From: Serripes groenlandicus
Taxonomy: Eukaryota; Mollusca; Bivalvia; Cardiida; Cardiidae
Direction of reading: 5' to 3'
DNA: 64,000 bases
Assembly: GCA_031761405.1 (NCBI GenBank)
Contig: JASEVX010000011.1
Location: forward strand, 20,071,959-20,135,958
This document shows positions 1 through 11,070 of this stretch, in pieces. The translations under genes were made by a program, and so were the position numbers. The stretch's first letter is position 1. Every line of letters starts with the position of its first letter. Under the pieces are notes generated by a model that did not search any database, had not been told where the DNA came from, and saw only the letters and a list, made by a program, of their open reading frames with translations.

Positions 1-1972
1 AGTACATAACGATTGTGCAGCCCTGGTCTACTAGTACACACCGATTGTGTAACCCTGGTCTACTAGTACACACCGATTGTGTAGCCCTGGCCTACTAGTA
101 CACACCGATTGTGTAACCCTGGCCTACTAGTACACACCGATTGTGTAGCCCTGGCCTACTAGTACACACCGATTGTTTAGCCCTGGCCTACTAGTACACA
201 CCGATTGTGTAGCCCTGGCCTACTAGTACACACCGATTGTGTAACCCTGGCCTACTAGTACATACCGATTGTGCGGCCCTGGCCTACTAGTACATAACGA
301 TTGTGCAGCCCTGGCCTACTAGTACATAACGATTGTGCAGCCCTGGCCTACTAGTACATAACGATTGTGCAGCCCTAGTCTACTAGTACACACCGATTGT
401 GTAACCCTGGTCTACTAGTACACACCGATTGTGTAACCCTGGTCTACTAGTACACACCGATTGTGTAACCCTGGTCTACTAGTACACACCGATTGTTTAG
501 CCCTGGCCTACTAGTACACACCGATTGTGTAGCCCTGGCCTACTAGTACACACCGATTGTGTAACCCTGGTCTACTAGTACACACCGATTGTGTAACCCT
601 GGTCTACTAGTACACACCGATTGTTTAGCCCTGGCCTACTAGTACACACCGATTGTGTAGCCCTGGCCTACTAGTACACACCGATTGTGTAACCCTGGTC
701 TACTAGTACACACCGATTGTGTAACCCTGGCCTACTAGTACACACCGATTGTGTAACCCTGGCCTACTAGTACACACCGATTGTGTAACCCTGGTCTACT
801 AGTACACACCGATTGTGTAACCCTGGTCTACTAGTACACACCGATTGTTTAGCCCTGGCCTACTAGTACACACCGATTGTGTAGCCCTGGCCTACTAGTA
901 CACACCGATTGTGTAACCCTGGTCTACTAGTACACACCGATTGTGTAACCCTGGCCTACTAGTACACACCGATTGTGTAGCCCTGGTCTACTAGTACACA
1001 CCGATTGTGTAACCCTGGTCTACTAGTACACACCGATTGTGTAGCCCTGGCCTACTAGTACACACCGATTGTGTAACCCTGGTCTACTAGTTTACACCGA
1101 TTGTGTAGCCGTGGCCTACTAGTACACACCGATTGTGTAGCCGTGGCCTACTAGTACACACCGATTGTGTTACCCTGGTCTACTAGTACACACCGATTGT
1201 GTAACCCTGGTCTACTAGTACACACCGATTGTGTAACCCTGGTCTACTAGTTTACACCGATTGTGTAGCCGTGGCCTACTAGTACACACCGATTGTGTAG
1301 CCGTGGCCTACTAGTACACACCGATTGTGCAGCCCTGGCCTACTAGTACACACCGATTGTGTAGCCCTGGCCTACTAGTACACACCGATTGATTAGCCCT
1401 GCCCTACTAGTACACACCGATTGTGTAACCCTGGCTTACTAGTACATACCGATTGTGTAACCCTGGTCTACTAGTACACACCGATTGTTTAGCCCTGGCC
1501 TACTAGTACACACCGATTGTGTAACCCTGGCCTACTAGTACACACCGATTGTGTAACCCTGGCCTACTAGTACACACCGATTGTGTAACCCTGGTCTACT
1601 AGTTTACACCGATTGTGTAGCCGTGGCCTACTAGTACATAACGATTGTGCAGCCCTGGCCTACTAGTACACACCGATTGTGTAACCCTGGCCTACTAGTA
1701 CACACCGATTGTGTAACCCTGGTCTACTAGTTTACACCGATTGTGTAGCCCTGGCCTACTAGTACATAACGATTGTGCAGCCCTGGCCTACTAGTACACA
1801 CCGATTGTGCAGCCCTGGCCTACTAGTACACACCGATTGTGTAGCCCTGGCCTACTAGTACACACCGATTGTGCAGCCCTGGCCTACTAGTACACACCGA
1901 TTGTGTAGCCCTGGCCTACTAGTACACACCGATTGTGCAGCCCTGGCCTACTAGTACACACCGATTGTGCAG
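1..1972. repeat. 32-bp satellite array, 61 full units plus a partial one
   Basis: The unit is AGTACACACCGATTGTGTAA followed by CCCTGGTCTACT. Unit starts fall at 1, 33, 65 and so on to 1953, so 61 units pass with no net insertion or deletion. Variation is by substitution only: CACACC/CATAAC/TTTACACC, GTGTAA/GTGTAG/GTGCAG/GTTTAG, CCCTGG/CCGTGG. Each unit carries ACTAGT. Marked variants recur at multiples of the unit (GTTTAG at 161, 481, 609, 833; TTTACACC at 1089, 1249, 1601, 1729), which points to short higher-order blocks. The array is cut by the window edge, so its full length is unknown. Confidence 0.97.
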
Positions 1973-2273
1973 CTATAATTATACCAAACTCTGTAAAAGG
2001 CACATCTTGGCCAGACACGGTACTTCGTGTTGATCTCATTTGACTTGTGATTTATAATGTACTATTCATTCGCTTTAGCAACTACTGGTTTTTGTTATGA
2101 TAAATGTAGCATAAATCACTGATTGAGTGCAACTACTTATACACATCAGTCCCGGAAGCTTATTGGAAGGTCAACGATTCGAATCCTAGAGAAAGGTATA
2201 ATATTATGAGTACGGTCGTAAGCGTGCTTTACGTAACTCACCAGTCGAAACCGGTTCTTCAATTAATTTTTGT
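1973..2273. other. Unassigned AT-rich spacer
   Basis: Between the satellite and the first MITE I see no ORF, splice-framed exon, RNA gene or repeat. Confidence 0.5.
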
Positions 2274-2502
2274 TTAACCCTTTCCCGCATAGAAGCTTTC
2301 TGACGCCTCTGCAACAGACGGCTTTTTGAAAACATAGTGACAAAAGAAGAAATTGCTCAAAACGAGCAATTTCTCCTTTTGCCACAATGTTTTACACTTT
2401 TACTCATAGGTTATCCATTCAATTATAGAGATTTTCTATTTTTTGACAAAATATGTTCAAAGTCGTCTTCTTTCAGATTTGTGATATGAGGGAAAGGGTT
2501 AA
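2274..2502. mobile_element. TTAA-flanked MITE, family A
   Basis: Bounded by TTAACCCTTTCCCGCATA on the left and its inverted form ending GGGAAAGGGTTAA. Inside are inverted CAGCAGACGGC/GTCGTCT modules and a central hairpin around GAAATTGC...GCAATTTC. The TTAA target and CCC ends fit piggyBac-type non-autonomous elements. The family recurs about 30 times in this window. Confidence 0.9.
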
Positions 2503-2509
2503 ATGGTAT

Positions 2510-2690
2510 TTTACGCCATTTTCAACATTATTTCATTTATATCACTGCGACAGAAATAGGCTCGGGGATGTGCTTTTGCAGAAAACCACCCCATCATCAC
2601 CGCCGTGCCTGGGGATCGAACCCAGGGACGCTCGATTCCAAATCCCCGACGCTTACCGATCGGCGTAGGTGGATTCCATTCCTTTATGAG
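2510..2690 (-). mobile_element. tRNA-derived SINE, minus strand
   Basis: On the minus strand the region starts with a tRNA-like head whose B box is GGTTCGATCCC (GGGATCGAACC on +, about 2612). The body ends near ACGCCATTTTCAACATTATT, the conserved 3' part of this SINE family in the window. The A box is degraded. Confidence 0.7.
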
Positions 2691-2840
2691 TGACATTGAT
2701 AAACCAATACATTATCTTGCGATGTTTAATTTCGTATCAATACATTAGAATAATGTTTGTAATCACTATGAGAAAATGATTCAGGGTAAGCATATTTACC
2801 CTTTTCAACAATGTTTTCCACTCTATCGAGAACATTAATA

Positions 2841-3104
2841 GAGCCGTCCCGCGAGAAAAACCAACATTGTGGACTCTGCGTAAAGCAGCGACCCGGATCA
2901 GCCTATTCATGCCGTGCAGGCTAACCCGGACAGACAATTTTCGCCTCCTGTGGATTTTCTGTTTCAGGGATCATTACTCTATACCTATATCCCCCTGAGA
3001 CGGAATGTGTCGGCCCGGATTAGCCTGCGCGGACTGCGCAGGCTAATCTGGAGCGATACATTACACCTAGTCCATAATGATGGATTTCTCGCGGGATTAT
3101 GCTC
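2841..3104. mobile_element. Palindromic MITE, family C (GAGCCGTCCCGCGAG ends)
   Basis: TIRs are GAGCCGTCCCGCGAGAAAA on the left and a diverged inverted copy ending GCGGGATTATGCTC. The interior contains further inverted GC-rich modules (CGACCCGGATCAGCC / GCAGGCTAATCTGG) in an otherwise AT-rich setting. Confidence 0.85.
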
Positions 3105-3149
3105 ATATGTATCTATGTATCTATTATTGATTTCAGAAGAAGCATATTT

Positions 3150-3395
3150 CGAGGGCTTGGCGTGAAACAGTTGTAACAAAAATTGGTATTTTTTTACCAA
3201 GGTTAATCAACTCGCCATAAAGTCTTTATAAGCGTTAAATCATTTTTCTTGGTAAACAATGTAAATTTAGGTGCCATTGCTCGTTCTGAGCAATGGCACC
3301 TAAATTTGCATTGTTTACAAAGGGGTCAAAATTGCCCCTAAACCAGGGTTTTCAAAATAGGTTTTAAGTTACAACCGTTTCACGCCAAGCCCTCG
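3150..3395. mobile_element. Foldback MITE with a long central hairpin
   Basis: 28-bp TIRs (CGAGGGCTTGGCGTGAAAC and its inverse, one mismatch) enclose a second palindrome at about 3252-3319 with 31-bp arms (GTAAACAATGTAAATTTAGG and its inverse). ATTT flanks both ends (3146-3149, 3396-3399) and may be the target duplication. Confidence 0.85.
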
Positions 3396-3543
3396 ATTTG
3401 AACCAGTGTATGACCGAGAAAAGGTACAGGTTGAAATTTTTGAACAGTGTATGTTTAGATATATTTCCCTGTCCATCTCTTCCATCTTATCCGAATCTAT
3501 ACAAGTTGACAGACGCTTCTAAAATAATATGTGTCAGTTATAT

Positions 3544-3713
3544 GCGCCGTCCCGCGAGAAAACCAACAATGTCGACCCGGATCAGCATAAGCATGCCGCG
3601 CAGGCTTACCCGGATAGACACTTTTCGCCTCCTGTGGATTTTCTGTTTCAGGCTGATCTGGGTCGATACATTACGCATAGGCCATAATGTTGGTTTTCTC
3701 GCGGGACGGCTTA
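3544..3713. mobile_element. Family C MITE, short variant
   Basis: TIRs GCCGTCCCGCGAGAAAACCA and the inverse TGGTTTTCTCGCGGGACGGC are nearly perfect. It lacks the middle segment seen at 2841-3104, so the two halves are joined directly. Confidence 0.88.
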
Positions 3714-4007
3714 TGTGTGAAAAGTGGCAAAAGCACAGGCTGATCTGGTTCTACACTGTTCTCAAATGTCAACTTGTATATTTTCCAATGGACGGACTGA
3801 ACTCAATTTTAATACTTAAAGTCAAATAGATTATAAAATGAGCCACGTAATGCGTATACAAACATTCGGCGGATTTGAAATTAACGACGATTCTAAAAAT
3901 GTCGGTGTTTTAGTCATGTCCGTTCTTCAGCGGCTAACCTGGTGCTTTTTTTTTTTGGACTCGACGGCTAAACAGGGAAAAATCCTGATCAGAATTCTTG
4001 GAGGCGG

Positions 4008-4208
4008 TTGCTGATTTGTACCTTCGCTGGTCGCAAAGTACCGGAGGGTCAGTTTTCGTTTGACGTGGCGCTATCGTCAACTATTAACACAGTACCGAAA
4101 GTCGGTACTTATGGGGTTAGATACCAAGAAGAGATACAGAAGAAGGACGGGATATATGACCACACAGGAACAAAGTACATCCTGTTCGAATCAACGCCGA
4201 ACGAATGA
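4008..4208 (+). CDS. Possible orphan exon or gene remnant
   Basis: A 66-codon ORF in a stretch visibly richer in G+C than its surroundings. It encodes a compositionally normal peptide including GVRYQEEIQKKDGIYD and ending FESTPNE before TGA. It is not repetitive and lies in no recognised mobile element. I recognise no family. No convincing splice acceptor or promoter was found, and an overlapping frame (4060-4266) is also open, so this may be a relic of a transposon or gene exon. Confidence 0.3.
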   Translation: MLICTFAGRKVPEGQFSFDVALSSTINTVPKVGTYGVRYQEEIQKKDGIYDHTGTKYILFESTPNE

Positions 4209-4398
4209 AATGTATGCGGGCCGTTTCGGATATTATCGCACGTCAACAAGGGGGGACTATCTTTGACCACATCGCATTACCGGGAATGCGGCTTCACTAT
4301 TTTCATAGTTGGTACTTTTATGAAAGCTTTCCTAATATGGGTTTAATTTGAGGTTTTACCAATATTTCGGACACTGTTAGTCACTTACATCTACGAAT

Positions 4399-4604
4399 TT
4401 AACCCTTTCCCACACACAAACGCTTTTGGACGCCTTTACAGACCACAACCTTCGGACTATTGTGGCTACAGGAAAACATGACTAATAATGAGTGTATCTT
4501 CTTTTGCCAAAATGTTTTCATTATTTATTGAGATTTTCAATGTTCTTTGCTACTCGTCTTCAAAATCGTCTGCTGTAGAGCTTTTGTATATGGGAAAGGG
4601 TTAA
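4399..4604. mobile_element. Family A TTAA MITE
   Basis: TTAACCCTTTCCCACA at the left and TGGGAAAGGGTTAA at the right. The interior is decayed, with the central hairpin mostly lost. Confidence 0.82.
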
Positions 4605-5450
4605 CAATGATGACACAGGTGCCAGAACTAGGGTCAGTATTAAACGTCCTTCAACCATTTGCCGGATATGTTGGCATTTGCAGCAGACGATATTTGAAAA
4701 TATTTAAATTTTACTATTAACACACCATTTCAAAATCCCTATATCAATAAATAATAATTTCACTTTTCCTGAATTAGTTTGTCTTCAAACTGTTTTCGAA
4801 CCAAAAAAAGCTAAAATACACAGGTTAAGATGTTCCCCCTATGAAGACGCATTGTGATATATCTTAAGCAGAACACTTTCGAAAACATTGTGGGAAAAGA
4901 AGAAATCGTTCATAGTTTTCCTACAATGTTTTCTACTGTATCGCAAAATATATATTGTTATCAATTCGTCATTGTTTTTTATATTTTTCAAAGTTGTCTG
5001 CTCAAGATAATTTTGAATCTAATATATATTTATGACGGTTAACTTATAGTTATTTACAATATCACTTGACTACTGTCACTGTATGTTTGATATCGTGTTT
5101 GACACCCTAGAATTAGGAAGTTCTGATATAGATTTATATAAAGAGAAAATCCCCCTAAAAAAATGTGTGTCATATTATATATGATACTTTTAAAGCACGA
5201 ACACAAGTCATGTGGAATTGTGGCGCACTCAAATTTTCTAAACTTGTACGACCTCTGAACAATTAAACAATAATATCATAGCCTGGTTTCGGGAAAATGT
5301 AACTTCTCTCGTTTGCGGCCAGAGTAGATGCAGATCAGCTTGTGACAATGCACTGTGTGCCATTTAATAAACAGCCAACGCATCAGTTATTTTAACGCAC
5401 TGCCGGATAGTTTGCGATCTTTTTTTTAAAGAGTATCCTAGGCCATATTT
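4605..5450. other. Spacer with one degenerate family A MITE
   Basis: At about 4825-5042 a decayed family A copy can be seen (TTAAGATGTTCCCCC start, AAAACATTGTGGGAAAAGAAG core, TTAA end). The rest shows no gene or repeat. Confidence 0.5.
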
Positions 5451-5451
5451 T

Positions 5452-8165
5452 CCATCTCGTTCAGGACAGAAAGAGCTCGTAGATGTGTATTCAATGCCCT
5501 ATCCTCTATACCGTTCAGGACAGATAGAGCGGTTAGATGTGTATTCAATGCCCTATCCTCTATACCGTTCAGGACAGATAGAGCGGTTAGATGTGTATTC
5601 AATGCCCTATTCTCTATACCGTTCAGGACAGATAGAGCGGTTAGATGTGTATTCAATGCCCTATCCTCTATACCGTTCAGGACAGATAGAGCGGTTAGAT
5701 GTGTATTCAATGCCCTATTCTCTATACCGTTCAGGACATATAGAGCGGTTAGATGTGTATTCAATGCCCTATCCTCTATACCGTTCAGGACAGATAGAGC
5801 GGTTAGATGTGTATTCAATGCCCTATCCTCTATTACCGTTCAGGACAGATAGAGCGGATAGATGTATATTCGAGGCCCTATTCTATATGTTGTTCAGGAC
5901 TAAAAGAGATCGTAGCCCTATTCTCTATGTCGTTCAGGACTAAAAGAGCTGGTAGATGTGTATTCAATGCCCTATTCTCTATGTTGTTCAGGACAGAAAG
6001 AGCTCGTAGATGTGTATTCAATGCCCTATTCTCTATGTCGTTCAGGACTAAAAGAGCTCGTAGATGTGTATTCAATGCCCTATTTTCTATGTCGTTCAGG
6101 ACTAAAAGAGCTCGTAGATGTGTATTCAATGCCCTATCCTCTATTACCGTTCAGGACATATAGAGCGGTTAGATGTGTATTCAATGCCCTATCCTCTATA
6201 CCGTTCAGGACAGATAGAGCGGTTAGATGTGTATTCAATGCCCTATCCTCTATTACCGTTCAGGACAGATAGAGCGGATAGATGTATATTCGATGCCCTA
6301 TTCTATATGTTGTTCAGGACTAAAAGAGATCGTAGCCCTATTCTCTATGTCGTTCAGGACTAAAAGAGCTGGTAGATGTGTATTCAATGCCCTATTCTCT
6401 ATGTTGTTCAGGACAGAAAGAGCTCGTAGATGTGTATTCAATGCCCTATTCTCTATGTCGTTCAGGACTAAAAGAGCTCGTAGATGTGTATTCAATGCCC
6501 TATTCTCTATGTCGTTCAGGACTAAAAGAGCTCGTAGATGTGTATTCAATGCCCTATTCTCTGTGTCGTTCAGGACTAAAAGAGCTCGTAGATGTGTATT
6601 CAATGCCCTATTCTCTATGTCGTTCAGGACTAAAAGAGCTCCTAGATGTGTATTCAATGCCCTATTCTCTATGTCGTGCAGGACTAAAAGAGCTCGTAGA
6701 TGTGTATTCAATGCCCTATTCTCTATGTTGTTCAGGACAGAAAGAGCTCGTAGATGTGTATTGAAGGCCCTATCTTCTATACCGTTCATGACAGACAGAG
6801 CTGATAGATGTATATTCAAGGTCATATTATCTATGTTGTTCAGGACAGATAGAGCTGGTAGATGTGTATTCAATGCCCTATTCTCTATGTTGTTCAGGAC
6901 AGAAAGAGCTCGTAGATGTGTATTGAAGGCCCTATCTTCTATACCGTTCAGGACAGACAGAGCTGATAGATGTATATTCAAGGCCATATTCTCTATGTTG
7001 TTCAGGACAGATAGAGCTGGTAGATGTGTATTCAATGCCCTATTCTCTATGTTGTTCAGGACAGAAAGAGCTCGTAGATGTGTATTGAAGGCCCTATCCT
7101 CTATACCGTTCAGGACAGATATAGCGGTTGGATGTATATTTAAGGCCCTATCCTCTATACCGTTCAAGACACCTAGAGAGGTTAGATGTGTATTCAAGGC
7201 CCTATCCTCTATACCGTTTAGGACAGATAGAGCGGATAGATGTATATTCGAGGCCCTATTCTATATGTTGTTCAGGACTAAAAGAGATCGTAGTCCTATT
7301 ATCTATGTCGTTCAGGACTAAAAGAGCTCGTAGATGTGTATGCAATGCCCTATTCTCTATGTCGTTCGGGACAGGAAGAGCTGGTAGATGTGTATTCAAG
7401 GCACTATCTTCTATACCGTTCAGGACAGACAGAGCTGGTAGATGTGTATTCAAGGCCCTATTATCTATGTCGTTCAGGACTAAAGAGCTTGTAGATGTGT
7501 ATTCAAGGCCCTATTCTCTATGTCGTTCAGGACAGGAAGAGCTGGTAGATGTGTATTCAAGGCCATATTCTCTATGTCGTTCGGGACAGGAAGAGCTGGT
7601 AGATGTGTATTCAAGTCCCTATTCTCTATGCCGTTCAGGACTAAAAGAGCTGGTAGATATGTATTCAAGTCCCTATTCTCTATGCCGTTCAGGACTAACA
7701 GAGCTGGTATATGTGTATTCAAGGCCATATGCTTTATGTCGTTCAGGACAGGAAGAGGTTGTAGATGTGTATTCAATGCACTATTCTCTATTTCGTTCAG
7801 GACTTAAAGAGCTGATAGATGTGTATTCAATGCCCTATTATCTAAGTCGTTCAGGACTAAAAGAGCTGATAGATGTGTATTCAAGGCCATATTATCTATG
7901 TCTTTCAGGACTAAAAGAGCTCGTAGATGTGTATTCAATGCCCTATTATCTATGTCGTTCAGGACTAAAATAGCTGATAGATGTGTATTCAAGGCCATAT
8001 TATCTGTCGTTCAGGACTAAAAGAGCTCGTAGTTGAGTATTCAAGGCCCTATTCTCTATGTCGTCCAGGACTAAAAGAGCTCGTAGATGAGTATTCAATG
8101 CCTTATTCTCTATGTCGTTCGGTACAGAAAGAGTGTGTGGTAGATGTGTATTCAAGGCCGCATTG
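5452..8165. repeat. 54-bp minisatellite, about 50 units
   Basis: The unit is about 54 bp, for example GTGTATTCAATGCCCTATTC, then TCTATGTCGTTCAGGACTAA, then AAGAGCTCGTAGAT. Two main unit types alternate in blocks (ACCGTTCAGGACAGATAGAG and GTCGTTCAGGACTAAAAGAG). A block around 5820-5970 recurs at 6240-6390 and partly at 7210-7320, showing local block duplication. Because 54 is a multiple of 3 and the unit lacks stops in several frames, long ORFs appear on both strands; I take them as by-products, not genes. Confidence 0.95.
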
Positions 8166-8322
8166 ACCGGGAGAAGAACATAAATTATTTGAATAACAGA
8201 TTTTCTTTTTTGAATATTTGTACTCGATTTCACGTAATCGGACATAGACATTGACAAATTAAGTTATAATACTTTTATATTCTGTTTTGAACAACTGCCA
8301 ATCAATTGGTTGAATGACTTTA
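8166..8322. other. Spacer
   Basis: No feature seen between the minisatellite and the next MITE. Confidence 0.4.
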
Positions 8323-9132
8323 TAAAGTTGCTGAACTCCAGATGGAGATCAAATTTTGAAATGTTGAAACTTCTGCAAATATTGCTATTAGTGAAAACAA
8401 AGTAAGTAATAAATACTTCAAAACTATTTTGGCAGAACATGTTGAAAATCAAGAAAATATTCACAGTTTGGCTTACTGTGTTTGTCTACCCTGTAAAAAT
8501 GCAGGCATAAACGATAAATATTTAGATGTTTGTTGTATTATGATTGCTATATTTCGAGACAACTTTTGAACAGTTTTAAAACTTTGACTTTACCAGGGAC
8601 GTAGTTAAGAGGGATAGGTAACTAAACTGTATACTAAAATATCACCCGTGCCAACATTTGTAGCAAGTAAAACTAAAAAACTATTCAAGATATGAAAATA
8701 AAAAATAAAGATTCTGGAAGTTCAAACATCCTTCTATTGCAGTAGATACAACTATTTTAATATACCACAGGGTTTGATAATATGTTATCCTTATGAAAAA
8801 TGTAAGTCTATTAATATTTGGAAAAAAATAATGTTATTCAGAAATCCCAATATCTGTGTCTCTTAAACCAGTCAGTGTTCAAAATACAAAGACATTCCAG
8901 TTGTTCATTGTATCTCTAACTTTAGTTGAAATGTTAAGCTTTCAGAATATGTATGTTTTGTTTATGTGCCAAATGTGACTTCAAAGTTGTATTTGCTACA
9001 AAATGTGAAAATTTGGACAATTTTATTTCTATGTGTGATATTTTAACAAGATAACAGGTGTACAGGTGGAGTTGCCTATCCCTCTTATCTACGTCCCTGA
9101 CTATACTATCTATAGTCTGGAGTTCAGCACAT
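8323..9132. mobile_element. MITE family E, interrupted by another MITE
   Basis: Ends are TAAAGTTGCTGAACTCCAGAT and the inverse GTCTGGAGTTCAGCACATTTA. A second, uninterrupted copy lies at 21663-22023 and shares the interior (GAAATGTTGAAACTTCTGCA and following). The extra length here is the insertion at 8594-9099. Confidence 0.8.
8594..9099. mobile_element. hAT-like MITE with 29-bp TIRs
   Basis: TIRs CAGGGACGTAGTTAAGAGGG (left) and the inverse ending CTACGTCCCTG (right) match over 29 bp with two differences. Flanks ACTTTAC (8587-8593) and ACTATAC (9100-9106) look like a 7-bp target duplication with one change. The uninterrupted relative at 21663-22023 reads CTGACTATACTATCT at the same place, which is the expected empty site. 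Confidence 0.88.
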
Positions 9133-9324
9133 TTAACCCTTTCCCTCATATAGACGCTTTCTGACGCTTTCTGCAGCAGACGGCTTTTTTAAAACATAGT
9201 GACAAAAGAAGAAATTGCACTTTTTGTCATAGGTTATCCATTCAACTATTGATATTTTCTATGTTTTGACAAAATAAGTTCAAAGTCGTCTGCTGCAGAA
9301 TTGTCATATGAGGGAAAGGGTTAA
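9133..9324. mobile_element. Family A TTAA MITE, internally deleted
   Basis: TTAACCCTTTCCCTCATATA and the inverse ending AGGGAAAGGGTTAA. The segment between the AAAGAAGAAATTGCAC module and TTTTTGTCATAGG has lost the central hairpin. It directly abuts the family E element. Confidence 0.88.
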
Positions 9325-9415
9325 CTGCTCTTCTTCATCAGCGATGGTGTACACGTATCTCAAATTTCATGTAATGTGACTTCTCTTCCTGTTTAACTCT
9401 CTCGGCGCCAAAGTA

Positions 9416-9680
9416 CGGTGGCACAGAGGTGACATGTGTACGTTTTTATTTATCTCGTGCTCACGAGATCCTATGTCGTGCGCAAGAGATAATTAAGTCG
9501 TGCGCACGACTTAGTAACTCGTGCGCAAGACATAGTATCTCGTGCGCACGACTTAAGTATCTCGTGCGCACGACTTTTAAAATTATCTTGTGCGCACGAC
9601 ATAGTATCTCGTGCACACGACTAAGTATGTCGTGCGCACGAGATAAATAAAAATATACATATGTCACCTCTGTGCCACCG
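9416..9680. mobile_element. TA-flanked MITE carrying an array of palindromes
   Basis: TIRs CGGTGGCACAGAGGTGACAT at both ends, near-identical over about 45 bp, sit between TA dinucleotides (9414-9415, 9681-9682), as for Tc1/mariner-type elements. The core is about nine tandem units of 18-20 bp built on the palindrome TCGTGCGCACGA with flanking GTC/CTC and GAC/GAG variation. The flanks (CGGCGCCAAAG and CCAAAGGC) hint that it sits in an older element. Confidence 0.88.
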
Positions 9681-9970
9681 TACCAAAGGCAATATTCCAT
9701 TGCGATTTGGTATTTCAAATTTTAAGCAAAAAGGCTCCCATTCCTGTTTAAATACACGCGTCACCTACCATAATCCGGCAGATTAGAATTTTAGATAAGA
9801 AGGTAACCACACGAACGTCGTAAAGGGATATGTATCTATACGAAAACATCAAGGAAGTATTGTGTAAATGGATGGTGCGATGAAAACCTTTGTATAAGCG
9901 TAATTACAATACTCATAGGCTGTTCACGCAAACTGATCCAAAATAACAGTATTACTACACTTCAATCTCT

Positions 9971-10183
9971 TTAACTCTTTCAGCGCCGAATTGTTTAAAG
10001 TAGACTCTTCCATATTCAAAATCGGGCGTCTCCATTACTCATGTAATCAAAGTTTAGACAATTTTGATAACTAAAAGGCAAACAATGCTGATTTCAGGTG
10101 AGACAGCTCGTTACGGACTGACTCACCTGAATCAGTATTGTTTGCAAAAACCTCAATATTGCCTTTGGCGCTGAAAGGGTTAA
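9971..10183. mobile_element. TTAA-flanked MITE, family B
   Basis: Starts TTAACTCTTTCAGCGCCGAA and ends with the inverse TTTGGCGCTGAAAGGGTTAA. It has a central hairpin AGGTGAGACAGCTCG...ACTGACTCACCT. It differs from family A in sequence but shares TTAA and a CTTTC end. Confidence 0.85.
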
Positions 10184-10194
10184 CGTGATGACAC

Positions 10195-10290
10195 TGATGT
10201 GGACTTATTTTGTAAATGTAAATGTGTATAATAGGCCAGAGTCCTAATTTACTGAATAAACACATTGTATTGTATTGTATTGTAAAAAGA
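10195..10290 (+). mobile_element. LINE 3'-end remnant with (TTGTA)n tail
   Basis: AATTTACTGAATAAACACATTG followed by four TTGTA-type repeats is the usual look of a CR1/jockey-like LINE 3' tail ending in a short simple repeat. No coding part is left. Confidence 0.5.
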
Positions 10291-10994
10291 GTTGCACTTG
10301 TCGCAAATGCCCAATGGATTGTTTTCGAATAGCAGCGCATACACAATTGGTCACCATTTTCAATTATTCCCTCGTCGATTAAGCTAGTTAACAGGTTAAT
10401 TTTACTTATGTCGTCTAAAAACGAGTCGGTAATCAAATCTCTTGCAACATATATATACTATGCTTTTGAACGAAGGAAGAGGTGTTTGGTATGAATTTCA
10501 GTCACATGTTTAAGTTTTATGTCAGTGTATACTAGATATGTAATTTAATGTTGCAGCAATGGTTTCAATATATTACGAAGTCATATCGATGTTCCCATAT
10601 GTTATTTGTATGTACAGCAGTGAATTTAGAATGCTAAACGTATGCATATGTATATATTATAGAAAGTAATAACATATATGTTATATGTACGAGTACATGA
10701 ATCAACTGTTATACGACGTGATAACATAATGTATGCCTATGTCTATGTGTAAACCTTTAGCTTTTTCAGAATAAAATATGCTTCTATCGTAGATACTAAT
10801 TCAAAACATGATGGGAAAAGTAGAAACTGCTCGAAATAACTTATTTCTTATTTCACCTCAATGTTATCAAGGTTTTATATAAACCACATTTAATATACCA
10901 ATTGTTTCATTCTCGTATGCTTTCAATACAGACATATCTTAACATATCATATAAGATAAACTGTCAAACAAGTGCTGTGTGAAAATGTTATATG
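10291..10994. other. AT-rich spacer
   Basis: I see no gene, TIR element or tandem repeat in this stretch. Confidence 0.4.
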
Positions 10995-11070
10995 ATGTAA
11001 ACATAAATGTTATGGGCCGGTGGCCTTATGTCAATAAATTATTGTCATTGTCATTGTCATTGTCATAGTT
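10995..11070 (+). mobile_element. LINE 3'-end remnant with (ATTGTC)n tail
   Basis: GGGCCGGTGGCCTTATGTCA, then AATAAATT, then repeated ATTGTC. The hairpin GGGCCGGTGGCC before the tail fits a LINE 3' UTR. Coding part absent. Confidence 0.5.

Noticed and set aside
1..1972. Regular 32-bp repeats as a CRISPR array
   Set aside because: Units abut with no unique spacers, and the rest of the window is animal DNA with SINEs and spliced genes.
6227..7321. 364-codon + strand ORF and the overlapping 299-codon - strand ORF
   Set aside because: Both are the 54-bp minisatellite read in open frames; several frames are open at once and there is no promoter, splice or start context.
9429..9718. Cys/Arg-rich ORFs on both strands
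   Set aside because: They are the TCGTGCGCACGA palindrome array translated.
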